Source of the DNA: Phlegmacium glaucopus
Lineage: Eukaryota > Basidiomycota > Agaricomycetes > Agaricales > Cortinariaceae
Direction of reading: 5' to 3'
Assembly: GCA_015039465.1 (NCBI GenBank)
Contig: MU130540.1
Location: 35,623 to 99,622, forward strand
DNA length: 64,000 bases
A program made the position numbers and the translations under genes. Each line of letters opens with the position of its first letter. The first letter of the stretch is position 1. The notes beneath the pieces were generated by a model. That model was given only the letters and a program-made list of their open reading frames with translations. It did not search any database and was not told where the DNA came from. Shown piece by piece: positions 11,880 to 21,790 of the stretch.

Positions 11880-12648
11880 CTAGTAAACACCAGGAAAGAT
11901 GGAGTATGGAACTCTCTTCGCCCAGTCGTCCCACTTCGTTCCGAATCGATTCCTAAGCGATGCGTCCTCCTTCGACATCCTTTCCAGCACAAGGTAAGAG
12001 GTTAAGATGATTATGCTCGAGTAAGTCACCACGACCATTTTCCCCAACATCGTGTTCCACAAACCCGACTCCATAAACCAAGACCCTTTACTCATCTGCC
12101 AGGGGAACCATCCAACGAATACCATCATTAATCCTGTGTAACTCGGATGACGAACGACAGAGTACGGGCCAGAGACGATAAGCTCGTGATCCTTCTGAAT
12201 ACTGGCCTCAAATCGGAAGAATCGTCCCAGGTGGCGGTAAGTCATCAGCCTTATCCATGTCCCCAACACCATTACAACTACTCCTAGTGCAGCAACGTTT
12301 GACAAGCGAAGATTGTCTGGCTTGCCATCTCTCCAAATGAGTAGCGATAAAAATAATTGTGATAGGGTCCATGAAGGGGTCGCAGATGCCAGGATAGTTG
12401 CTATCTCAGTAGTGGCAATAAATAATTGTAGGACCTACCCAGGTTACTGAGTTTTGATTCTGCTGAATAGTTTCCCAATAGTCGCTCACCCTGACAGCGA
12501 AGGTCACCCATTGAGTATATTTAGGACTTTCCATGGGCACTCGCGAGGTGATGCGTTCATTTTCTGGCGGTGGAGGATTGGGTGGTGTCATAGACGTATT
12601 GAATGCCCAGGTTGCAAGGAGGATAAATGGGATCTTGGTTAGAGACAT
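11880..12648 (-). CDS. ICMT-like protein, type A copy 4
   Basis: Fourth type A copy. Exon 1 12490-12648 (MSLTKIPFILLATWAF), intron 12435-12489, exon 2 11880-12434, about 237 aa, intact. Motifs: MTYRHLGRFFRFEASIQKD, SGPYSVVRHPSYTG, MESGLWNTMLGKMV, KRVPYSIFPGVY. The central block coding RHLGRFFRFEASIQKDHELI is almost base-identical among A1-A4, including synonymous sites, suggesting recent duplication or gene conversion. Predicted membrane-bound, SAM-dependent methyltransferase of prenylated C-terminal cysteine. Confidence 0.88.
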
Positions 12649-13197
12649 TATTCACCGCAGATTTAATAATCTTGAACAAACTCATGGCTCTTTTATTATG
12701 CACATCCCAGGGTCCCCCTTCCCCCAAAAGTATTCGAAACGCTACTTATTTTTGATGCCATGACTCGGGAGGAGATACTATCTCAATCACTCCGGGAACG
12801 AGCGCCGGTAAGAATCTAAGATGACCATGCATCTGCGCAGACTATACTCTTAGGAGCCAATCAAATGGTTCCATTCACGACAAAACCTGTTGAGAATACG
12901 TCCATAATATGCCAATATCGACGATAAAATTAGCATTTTCATTTTGTAAGGGAAGTTCGCCTGAAGATAAATAAAATAACAACCTTCATCAACTGCCATT
13001 GTGGCAGAAGTAAATTATCTTCGTGTTCGAATTGTTCACAAAGGGGTTTCTAAATAAAATTTGAAGAGTTCTGTCATTTATTCATGGGGAAGTGAAAAGT
13101 AATCGATAATAACCGACCCAGGGTGTGATTCTTTTACATAAATTCAAACAGTGTACACACAGTGCCTGAACTGCGACATATCTAGTACTGTACCAAT

Positions 13198-13420
13198 TCA
13201 ATCAATTCGGCAGGGGGTGTGACCTGTGACCAGCCTGACGAAATTTTGGTTTCGTCAAATTACCATATTAGGAAGGAGTAAGCACAATTTATAAGAAAAA
13301 ATCGGTCTAAAACCACCAATTTTGGAGATTTTTGGGTATTTTTGGGGTGACGCCTGTGACTTTTCGGCAACACAAAGGGCCCTGTGACCTGTGACCGCCG
13401 AATTGATTGAATTGGTACAG
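13198..13420. mobile_element. Tc1/mariner-like MITE, TA target duplication
   Basis: 223-bp element with perfect 24-bp terminal inverted repeats starting CTGTACCAATTCAATC and ending GATTGAATTGGTACAG, flanked by TA on each side (13196-13197, 13421-13422). A subterminal GTGACCTGTGACC motif occurs near both ends in opposite element arms. No open frame. It interrupts a spacer word (gacatatctacttc-like) that is uninterrupted at about 9,960, 10,070 and 13,510. Confidence 0.85.
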
Positions 13421-13656
13421 TACTTCAAGTTGGTTGAAGATGAATGTTCATGAAGAGATCCCGTTATCTTCGTAGATATGTCAAATCTACAAAAAAAATA
13501 TTACTTTTACGAACTCCGACATTTCTACTTGGTTGAAGAAGAGTGTTAAAGATCCCCGGTATCTTCGTACATAGATATATCAAAACCACGGCAGTCCACT
13601 AAAAAAAAGTAGAGACGCATTAACACCACAACCACAAAGAGAAAGGAAACTTCTTT

Positions 13657-14427
13657 TTAGTAAATTCCAGGAATCACAAAATATGGTACTTTCTTTGCCC
13701 ACTCATCCCAGGCACTTCCAAATTGTTTTCGCAGTGCTACGTCTTCCGCCCCCATACGCGAAAGCGTGACTATCGAGGCGAAGACGATGAGGTTTAAAGC
13801 ATATGCAATAAACAACGCCTTGCCCGCCACGGTTGTCCAAAGCCCTGATTCCATGACCCACGATCCACTCGCGCTGTTCCACAAAAACCAACCAATATTC
13901 GCCAATAGTAACCCCGTATAGCTCGGATGACGCACATAGGCGTATGGTCCAGAGATGATTAATTCGTGGTCTTTTTGAATGCTGATATCGTAACGGAAGA
14001 AGCGGCCTAGTTCACGAAAGGTCCGCATCCTCAACATCATACCTCCGGCGATTAATGCAGCGCCTATGGTGGACACTGGGGTCATACGAAGCTTGTGAGG
14101 TGTGCCACCGTTGGAAGCAAGCATGGAGAGGATAGTTCGAGATAACTTTGATGACGGCGTAGCGTTGGCGATCAAAGTTGCTATTTCCAAGCCAGCAACT
14201 AACATCTGGGTAACCTGAACATAGAAATATGCGACGTCAGGGGTAGAAATCATAGCGACTAGCGTACATACATGAAAAATTTTGAATCTGATTCTTCGAG
14301 CTCTGGGTATGTCTATCGCAGTACTTGGTACCTGCTCCGCCTTCGAAGGAGGGGGTTGATGAACTGTCAACCCTGCTTTGAGAAGGAGAGTAACGAGAGC
14401 GATAATTGGGATTTTGCTCAAGGACAT
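13657..14427 (-). CDS. ICMT-like protein, type B, intact
   Basis: ICMT/Ste14-family methyltransferase of a second subtype. Best model: exon 1 14272-14427, intron 14215-14271 (57 nt, GTATGT...TTCAG), exon 2 13657-14214, 237 aa. The intron length is a multiple of three and stop-free, so the unspliced frame of 256 codons is also open. Splicing joins KIFH to VTQMLVAGLEIATLIANA, mirroring the type A junction. Catalytic region: RELGRFFRYDISIQKDHELI, SGPYAYVRHPSYTG, LRKQFGSAWDEWAKKVPYFV. It lies 553 bases downstream of the convergent-facing ORC3 stop on the same strand. Its duplicate at 10201-10910 is dead. Confidence 0.87.
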   Translation of the reverse strand: MSLSKIPIIALVTLLLKAGLTVHQPPPSKAEQVPSTAIDIPRARRIRFKIFHVCTLVAMISTPDVAYFYVQVTQMLVAGLEIATLIANATPSSKLSRTILSMLASNGGTPHKLRMTPVSTIGAALIAGGMMLRMRTFRELGRFFRYDISIQKDHELIISGPYAYVRHPSYTGLLLANIGWFLWNSASGSWVMESGLWTTVAGKALFIAYALNLIVFASIVTLSRMGAEDVALRKQFGSAWDEWAKKVPYFVIPGIY

Positions 14428-14979
14428 TCTGCCGCAACCCGTTAGGCATGTTGTCAGTGGCCTTTTTATACGTATGGAACCTCTTGATTTCGTTATCTGG
14501 GTTACTTATTAATGGGGAAATGGGGTCAGGAAAAAAATGGGGGGGCGTGTAGTTCAATCCATGGTGCGTGGACTTGCCGTTGACGGTGCATTTTGGGCTG
14601 ATTTATTTTTGGGAATGTGAGAAGTAACCGGTTGGGGGTGAGGCCTGCCCAGCAGGATGAAAAAAAAAAAAAAACATGTTCCCTGTCATTAACAGGGTTC
14701 TTTTAGAAAATTGGTGTCTCGAGGCTTGAAGCTTGAAGGGCATAAATGATCGGCAATTTCGGGGTTGAAGTACCCGTTCATGTCAACGTAATATTGTCAG
14801 ATTTACCCCGAGTTCATACCTAGAGTTGTACAATCCTAAGGAAAAGCGCAACTGCAAGAGCAAACTTAGAGTTGAATAGCACCCATTGTACTTGCAAATA
14901 GACTCACCGTGTTAAAAACTGCCAGATGTTGCAGCTAGTCTTGCCAGTGAAACAAAACAAAAGATCTACACGAAAAAAA
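14428..14979. other. Spacer, type B ICMT to ORC3 3' end
   Basis: Promoter side of the type B gene and 3' UTR side of ORC3. Homologous along most of its length to 10,911-11,482. No gene seen. Confidence 0.6.
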
Positions 14980-17613
14980 TTACTCATCGAACCCATCGTC
15001 AGCTACGTCAAACAACGTCCTCAACACATGATCGGCCTTGGTCTTTCGTTTTGTATGTTTAATGAAGCCAAGGTAATCAAGTTCATGCAATGCCCGAATA
15101 AACCTAGCATGGACTTCAATCTTCCATCGCTCCAGGGCCTCTTCCGTTTCTGGTGGTGGTTGCTTCATTTTGCCTCGCTTGCTTGGAGAGGATGTTCGCC
15201 CATCGTTGGCGGAGCGAGCTTTCAATTCCGTACGTTGAGTTTCAAGAATGGTCTGAAAGGATTCAAACCAATCGTATACGTTGATCATCTTGCCACTGTC
15301 GAGGTATCTCTTGAAGAGGATACTTGTATCTGGAAGTTCCCAAAGGGATTTTGAGGTAGCGTTTGTGGAGACGTCGTCGAAGGGGCTATCCGCATAATCA
15401 TGGGGTCGAAGTAATCCAGATAATAAAGATGCGCGAATGGATGGATTTATGAGCTAGAAAGGTAGTTTAAAATTATTTCGAATACAAAATCACCTGGAAC
15501 TGGTTGTCTGACCTCTGCAGGGAAGGGAGAGGCCCCAGTATACCAGATATCCCAGAGATCAGTGTCTTCGAGCAGTACAAGTTTGTCTCTGGACAAATAG
15601 TAGTAAATAAAATTTTCACAATTCGATAAGGGAGACCTACGTCAAGAATGTCTTTGTCCATTCGCTCAAACGATTCGCAACGTCGGAGTACATTTGGACA
15701 TTGGACTTATCGTGACTGTCACCGGACAATAACGATTGAAAAAGAGCAATATTTGTAAGAGCTTCTTGCTCATCCAAATTTTTTTCTGATGGCACTTCGA
15801 AAAAGGTACGAAGCTCTTCCAAAATGCCCTGAAGCTCGTCAGGTTTCAACATCCTAGTACAGTGAGAAAAATCAATATGGAAAGCTGTAAGGAAGTGAGG
15901 TATTGACTTAGTGAATGTGCCAAGACGTTTGATGTCTCCTCCAAGTTTGCCACGGAGGACATTGACCATGGCTTCGCATAGTCCTCCTTCCTTACGAGGA
16001 TCCGCAGACCACTCAAGGCCTTTATAACCTTGCTTTTCCAAAAAAGCTTGTATACACATCATGATTCTAAATCCTATACGGAGATTCCGGGCGTGAGCAA
16101 AAAAACTCTTCCGAGCTCGATTCACCTCTGCAATGATGGCGGGCAGTGTTTGAGAGCGCCAATCCTGAGACTCCATGGCATGGGTTGAGTCTGACGAAGG
16201 TATTGTCAATCGAGTAGCCAGCGCATCTAGAAAACTAAACGATTCAGGACGAGATAGCACTTGATTCCAAGGCGTGGAATGAACAAGTATAGTAAGCGGT
16301 TCAGATGTAAAATGTTTCAAGTGGGCTAACTAAAGTAAAGGCATCAAATATGAGTTGAAATATAGATATGACTTAATCATCACCAACCTGCAGAATTGTG
16401 AGAATTGCGTCAGTTGATGAATTGAACCTTGTATAGTAGTCGACCAGGTATTCGAGGATGACAGGTCCAATCATGACAGCTGGCTCAAAATCGACATTGA
16501 AGAAAACCTATCAGTGGGGTGTGAGAAGGCTATTCAACGTCTAAACTAATATTAGATACCTTCAAAAGGATTTCTTGTAGAATTCCGATGCCGGATGGAA
16601 CATTGAAATTGCGGACGCGGAGGAGGGCTAACGTAGATCGAGGATATGTTATCTGTAAATGCTCCGACGGCGAGGATAGCGAGAGAACGAAGACTATCGG
16701 TACTTGGGAAACATGCATGCTGCCAGTTGGATCTGGATCAATGCTGACAAACTATTAAAGGAAGAATAGACAAACTTGCATATGTAAAACACATCTTCCA
16801 TCACCGAAGGATCAAATTGTTCGAAGTCATGTAGCACGATAACTAGGTTAAGTGCGTCTGCATCTGATCCCTTCTTTGATGAAATAGTCTTGATACTAGA
16901 AAATCCGGTTCCTTACCAGTTGACTGCACCAAAGCTTTGTACCACGCAATCAAAAAATTTATGTCATAATTGGTGACAGAGGTTGATGGTTTGCGCTTCA
17001 CTGCGTTGGTTTATTCAATGTTTCGACGATATTCTGGTAAAGAATCGCACCTTGTGGCACCAGGTCATCTCGCTCAACGTAACCAGCAATTATGGATCGC
17101 ATTCCTGCCTGAATATTGAGAAAGTCTGTTGGATACAAATGCGTGACGAAAGACTTGATTGTTTGCGTTGACTCAGGGATTTGATCCAAATCCTCCAGTT
17201 GGGTTGTAACGTGGTTCAGGTAGGTGGAACCAAAGGCCGGATCTAAGGAAATAGTATCAAGATGGATTAGATATGAGGGTTAAGATTTCACTAATTATAG
17301 AGACGACTGGAAGTTCAGGGTAAGGTAAACCAGGCAGGATGTTGAGGTACGACGACTTGATCTCTTTAACGACAGACTTCACAGATGGATTATGTAGTTC
17401 TTCGATAACTTCCTGTTAATATTAAGAGTCGCCTGGCACACAAATACGACAATATTTTCACACCTTGATCTTATTCAAACATTTCGTCCATGCTACTCGA
17501 TATGCCGCAAGGCGCAACTCCTGGCCATTCTCAAGATCGCGTGCCTTGTACAGAGGGTTTGATGGTAATTGACTTGTGGGCCCTGTTTCACTGTCGTCGT
17601 CTATTGGAAACAT
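14980..17613 (-). CDS. ORC3: Origin recognition complex subunit 3
   Basis: Subunit of the nuclear complex that marks replication origins. Exons on the minus strand: 17464-17613, 17292-17412, 17051-17242, 16917-17000, about 16776-16880, 16560-16743, 16388-16507, 15641-16329, 15513-15588, 14980-15453. Family landmarks: AAYRVAWTKCLNKIK, YDINFLIAWYKAL, NLVIVLHDFEQFDPSVMEDV, VPIVFVLSLSSPSEHL, LRVRNFNVPSG, ILEYLVDYYTRFNSSTDAIL, LAHLKHFTSEPL, LWDIWYTGASPFPAE, then the C-terminal winged helix ARFIRALHELDYLGFIKHT. About 730 aa. Two uncertainties: the junction at 16,880-16,916 is out of phase with canonical sites I could find, and an upstream in-frame-like piece (MDEEPLNFEDVSQ, about 17,729-17,767) could be a first exon but does not join in phase. 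Confidence 0.9.
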
Positions 17614-18113
17614 TAGAGGGACAAGGTACGACAATCTGGTGGCATACCGGTGGGGTTATAAGGAATGTAGAAAACGGTCTAACAAAGATATTAGTAAACA
17701 CTCTGTAAAAGCTCTCGAACATACTTGGCTGACGTCTTCAAAGTTTAGAGGTTCTTCGTCCATTGGTCGAGATGCTTGTTGAAAGAAGAGTTGCGCCGAT
17801 CGGGCCGAAGCCAGAATGGTGTGCGACGTTTGAACTCCGATAGCCTGCAAACGATAGCTTTGGTCACAAATGAAAAGACAACTTTAAATTTGTATCATCA
17901 TGGAGTTCAACTAGTCAATATTACAAGCTAAGGAAAGATACAATCTTGCTCGTTGTGCTGTTCCAAAACCGGCAAACTCTTGTCATCACGTGACTCTTAA
18001 TTTCGGCCGGCATCGAGCGATGCTTTTGTTCTCCCTTTGACCATCGCCGATGTAGTCCTAAACAACCTGATACCTTGCTTGCTCCCTTACTTCCACTGTT
18101 TGCTGGCTACTAA
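17614..18113. promoter_or_regulatory. Divergent ORC3 / FNTA intergenic region
   Basis: 500 bases between two divergently transcribed genes, so it must hold both promoters. A short minus-strand frame at 17656-17850 contains NFEDVSQ, which resembles the extreme N-terminus of some ORC3 proteins. Confidence 0.6.
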
Positions 18114-19519
18114 ATGCCAAATATCTCTTCATTCACTGACGAAGGACCAGACTTGTTCTCTGCAAGAGCTGAATGGGTGGATATTGTCCCTCTTCAACAG
18201 TATGAGAGTCCGAATCCTTTAGCGCCCATTTTCTATACCCCTGAATGTCAGTTTTTATTACTATCGATGGACATTTCCTGACTGTCTTTTCAAAATTGGA
18301 AGACAAGGATGCGACGGATTACTTTCGAGCAATTGTCAAGAAAGGGGAAAAAAGCCCTCGTGTGCTCGAGTTAACAGAGGCGATCATACGTATCAATCCG
18401 GCTCATTATTCTGCCTGGTACTTTTTGACCCTTATAATGGTGCACAACTCAATATTTAATATTCTATCAGGCAATATCGTTACGAAACGCTCCTTGAGCT
18501 CTCCGCTGATCTTGTGGCTGAACTGAAACTGATGGACGAACTGGGTGTCAAATTTCTCAAAAATTATCAAGTCTGGCATCACCGCCGGCTCCTAGTGACG
18601 TTGACAAAGACTCCGAGAGTAGAATTGGCGTTTATAACGAAAGGGCTTGAAGTAGACGAGAAAAATTATCATACTTGGAGTTATCGACAGTGGGTGTTAG
18701 CCCATTTTGATGTCACACGCGACCAGGGCAACATATGGGATGGAGAGTTAGATTTCGTGAATGCAATGTTAACAAAGGATGTGAGGAATAACTCTGCATG
18801 GCATCATAGGTTTTTCGTGGTATGGGGATGTGGGGTGAGAGAAGGCGAGGAAGATCGGCTCGAAGTGTTCAGGCGCGAATTGACGTACGTCCTTTGCTTT
18901 TTGAAAATTATAATTGATCTAATACACCATATAGATACGTCAAGCAATTTATCTCTATAGCACCCAACAATGCCTCAGCTTGGAACTACCTCCGTGGTAT
19001 ACTTGAGCACAACGCATTACCATTTGCTTCTGTCAGGTTTTTCGTCCTACCCTACACTGCCGTGCCATTATCAATGAACAACGATACGACGCCCGGCCCC
19101 GCTCCGCCGGCACCAGATTTAGTCATACATACAGTTGGTGATATCGTAGACTTGGAAAATCCACTGCCAAGTGAGGATGCGGAACTTCCCGTCCCTGCTG
19201 CAATCGAGCTTATGGCAGATATTTGGGAGAGAGAGGGGACCATAGAAGCGGTGGATAAGGCTATTGAGGTTAGCTTTTGTGATCGCCTCTACTTCCAAAA
19301 ATGGTTTGAAACTGACTTTCCGCACGGTACAGCTGTGGAAATCTCTATCTACTCAGTATGACACGATTCGTAAGAAGTGAGTCTTCGAGAGAATCTTTTC
19401 TCCCTTCTTTCTAGCTTTTCATCCCGTTTTCGTATTCGGCCAATCGATGGATTGTACTGATATCTACGCTTAGATACTGGGAACTCCGCATTCGAAATGC
19501 CCGCATGGCTAAGTCGTGA
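18114..19519 (+). CDS. RAM2: Protein farnesyltransferase / geranylgeranyltransferase-I alpha subunit
   Basis: Common alpha subunit of the cytosolic heterodimers that attach farnesyl or geranylgeranyl to CaaX cysteines (FNTA/RAM2). Six exons, all in phase: 18114-18246, 18303-18417, 18471-18884, 18935-19268, 19333-19376, 19474-19519; 361 aa. The PPTA repeats are visible: PEYKDATDYFRAIVKKGEKS, LTEAIIRINPAHYSAWQYR, KNYQVWHHRRLLVTL, DEKNYHTWSYRQWVLAHF, DVRNNSAWHHRFFVVWG, IAPNNASAWNYLRGILEH. The C-terminal helix reads YWELRIRNARMAKS. Length and repeat spacing are normal. It sits about 3.7 kb beyond the ICMT-like array, whose products would act after prenylation and CaaX proteolysis in the same pathway. 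Confidence 0.95.
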
Positions 19520-20236
19520 AGTGTCGACCCGCTTTTATAAAGTTTGGAGCTATCGCTTGTTATCGAATACTTGCCTCATAGTCCACAATTCCAAGGATTG
19601 TTTACAAAAACCCCGTCTGATTTGGCAAGGATGTTAAGTCATGGTACGATTCTGAGTTAGACTGTTGAAGCTAACGTAGGAAAACCCAAACCAAGGAAGA
19701 GGCCCATTTATTATTATGGCTGACGCAGGTGAGCGTTATCGTCCTCTCTTTCCTCTCGTGTTTATGTAACTCTGAAGCATGTATTTTGAATACTGCTCAT
19801 CGATGGCCAGAGAAATGTCGATAAGAAACGCGCCTTCGACCTGTTTTTCATCATCAGATTGTTATTTGCGACGACTTGAAGGGCAGCTTAGAAAGAGTGG
19901 GATGAATATCGGAATTCTGGTCGAAGAACGCGCGTCCACTCCTATGTGGCCATGTGCATGTCAACGATAGAGGTGCATATCATTGTCCGTTGATTGTCCA
20001 AATTTGGAGGCGCCAAAATTGGTGACGACAGCCTTGTAGACAGCCTTGTAAGGTAAGTATGCTTCCAATATCGGAAACACAAGTGTTTGAATACTCACTC
20101 TACTATCAGATATCGTCAATGTTGGGGGTCACATTTTGATGCCGTCTTGTCTTGTGGCTGTGGCCTTTACTGCATATGGCTTCGAGGTTTATATTATTAT
20201 TTTGATCTTCGGCTGTAAGTATTACTAGGCGCTTGC
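19520..20236. other. Intergenic after FNTA
   Basis: A small start-like element (ATGGCTGACGCAG followed by GTGAGC) near 19,715 leads only to a very short product. No gene supported. Confidence 0.5.
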
Positions 20237-20637
20237 TAGTCTCGTACCAAGATCGTCCACGTGTGGACGGTCTTGTCTGAAAGTCCGTCACATGGCCAGT
20301 GTTGCCCGGGTCACAACCATTAGATAAAAAAGGTAGTCTTTGATGGAAATGATTACAATTTTTTATTGCCGGACTATGATAGCGTGACAAGGAATAAAAA
20401 ATGAGCCATCATTTTGAATGAAGGCTTGTCCCACCTGCGTGAACTTGAAAAATACAAAGAATTGAGATTTATATTCCTAGGATGCCTCTAAACATATTCT
20501 GTCTATGATGTTGACCTCGGAAGTCACTTCACAGGACACTATAAATTCATTTACCCAAAACTATGCACTGCCCTGATGAAATGCGGACTTTGTTATAAGC
20601 CCCTCTCACGTTTTGAGAGGTGGCTTAGTTGAGCCTA
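20237..20637. mobile_element. MITE-like element, copy 2, 10-bp target duplication
   Basis: 401-bp copy of the element at 9074-9454, flanked by aggcgcttgc at 20227-20236 and 20638-20647. Its left end retains an imperfect hairpin (gatcgtccac / gtgtggacggtc) partly missing in copy 1. Both copies share the internal 'cctgatgaaatgcggac' segment and the end GTTGAGCCTA. Non-coding. Confidence 0.87.
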
Positions 20638-20647
20638 AGGCGCTTGC

Positions 20648-21455
20648 ATATGAGGCCCCTCTATCCTAATTTGGAAAATCACCTCCGCCGTGTGCGGGGC
20701 TCAAAATGATAAAGATGAGTATTTGGGATCTGATGGGACTAGAGAAGGTCAAGGAGATAGATATGGAGGCAGATCCTTGTCGAAGATCCTGTTGTAGAGG
20801 ATCTGGCTTCTGCCGCCAATGAACGCGCTGGCGAGGTTATCTTGATGCGGCTGACTATTCTGCAAGAAGCAGAGGTGTTCTCTTTTCTTAAAAACATCGT
20901 AAAAACATCGTCCTCTACTCTCTCCTCTGTCAATTGGTCATGGCGCGCTAGATGATGATGCGAGTTAATGGCTACGGACTGAAGAAAGGCCAATTGTGCT
21001 GTAGCAAAATTTATTCGAAGAACCACGACACTGCTGACCGCAGGAGGAAATCGAATGACCAATAAAAAACCGAAGTCAAAGCGTGCCAAAGGCTTGCAGA
21101 AGCGGCGAGGAGGGACAAGCCTGGTTTTTTGTTTTTGATGCGGTTGGATGCCTCATTACTTTAAATATTTTACAGGATGAGAGCAGCCATTTTTTAATCA
21201 TGGTAACCACTATTTCATTTTTGGTTCTTTTTCCTTGTGAATTGCTCATGGAAGCTTTTTGCACTACGTAGCCTCTCATGAAAACAGATCTAGGCACTGT
21301 TTTTCAAAAACGGTGGATTACCGAACGGTAATTTTGCACATGAGATGAACATCAGGCGGTTGCTACCACAAATGGTACGATCAACCTTGCAACTGTTGTA
21401 AGTGCAGTTCCACTGATCTGATCTAGGCTGTTGGCACCGCAACTCTCTCCAATGC
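20648..21455. other. Intergenic with weak coding remnants
   Basis: A plus-strand stretch near 20,785-20,900 reads VEDLASAANERAGEVILMRL and LQEAEVFSFLKN before stops. I do not recognise the family. Probably a gene relic. Confidence 0.35.
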
Positions 21456-21790
21456 ATGAGCATCATCCAAATCATCCACTACTATCATAGGCTATCATCC
21501 AAGCTATCATCCACCGCGATTCTAATACATAAACCAGGGAACGTGCTCCGAGTCATTAACTTTTATGGGAATGTTCAGATCGCAGATTTCGGCGTCAGTA
21601 TGATCTCCACGGCAAAAAATATTGTTGGGAAAGTGTTGGGACCTCAGGGACTCTATACTGCACCCGAGCTTGCCCTTGCAGCTCCTTGCAGGCCTTTGCT
21701 CATCCGGTTTATGGGCTCGAGATTTACCCCAGTGTTCTTTCGTTCTCTGCGGGGCGAGCAAATATTGTTGGCACTATATAGATAGCCGGA
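21456..21790 (+). pseudogene. Protein-kinase catalytic-loop fragment
   Basis: The plus-strand frame contains HKPGNVLRVINFYGNVQIAD followed by FGVSMISTAKNIVGKVLGPQ and YTAPEL. These resemble the catalytic loop (xKPxNV), the DFG motif and the APE motif of Ser/Thr kinases, in the right order and spacing. The HRD start of the loop is degraded (ILIHKPGN), and there is no N-lobe or C-lobe in frame. I call it a decayed fragment. Confidence 0.45.

Noticed and set aside
3870..15000. Lipopeptide pheromone precursor genes next to the ICMT array
   Set aside because: I looked for short frames ending in Cys-aliphatic-aliphatic-X before a stop and found no convincing candidate in the window.
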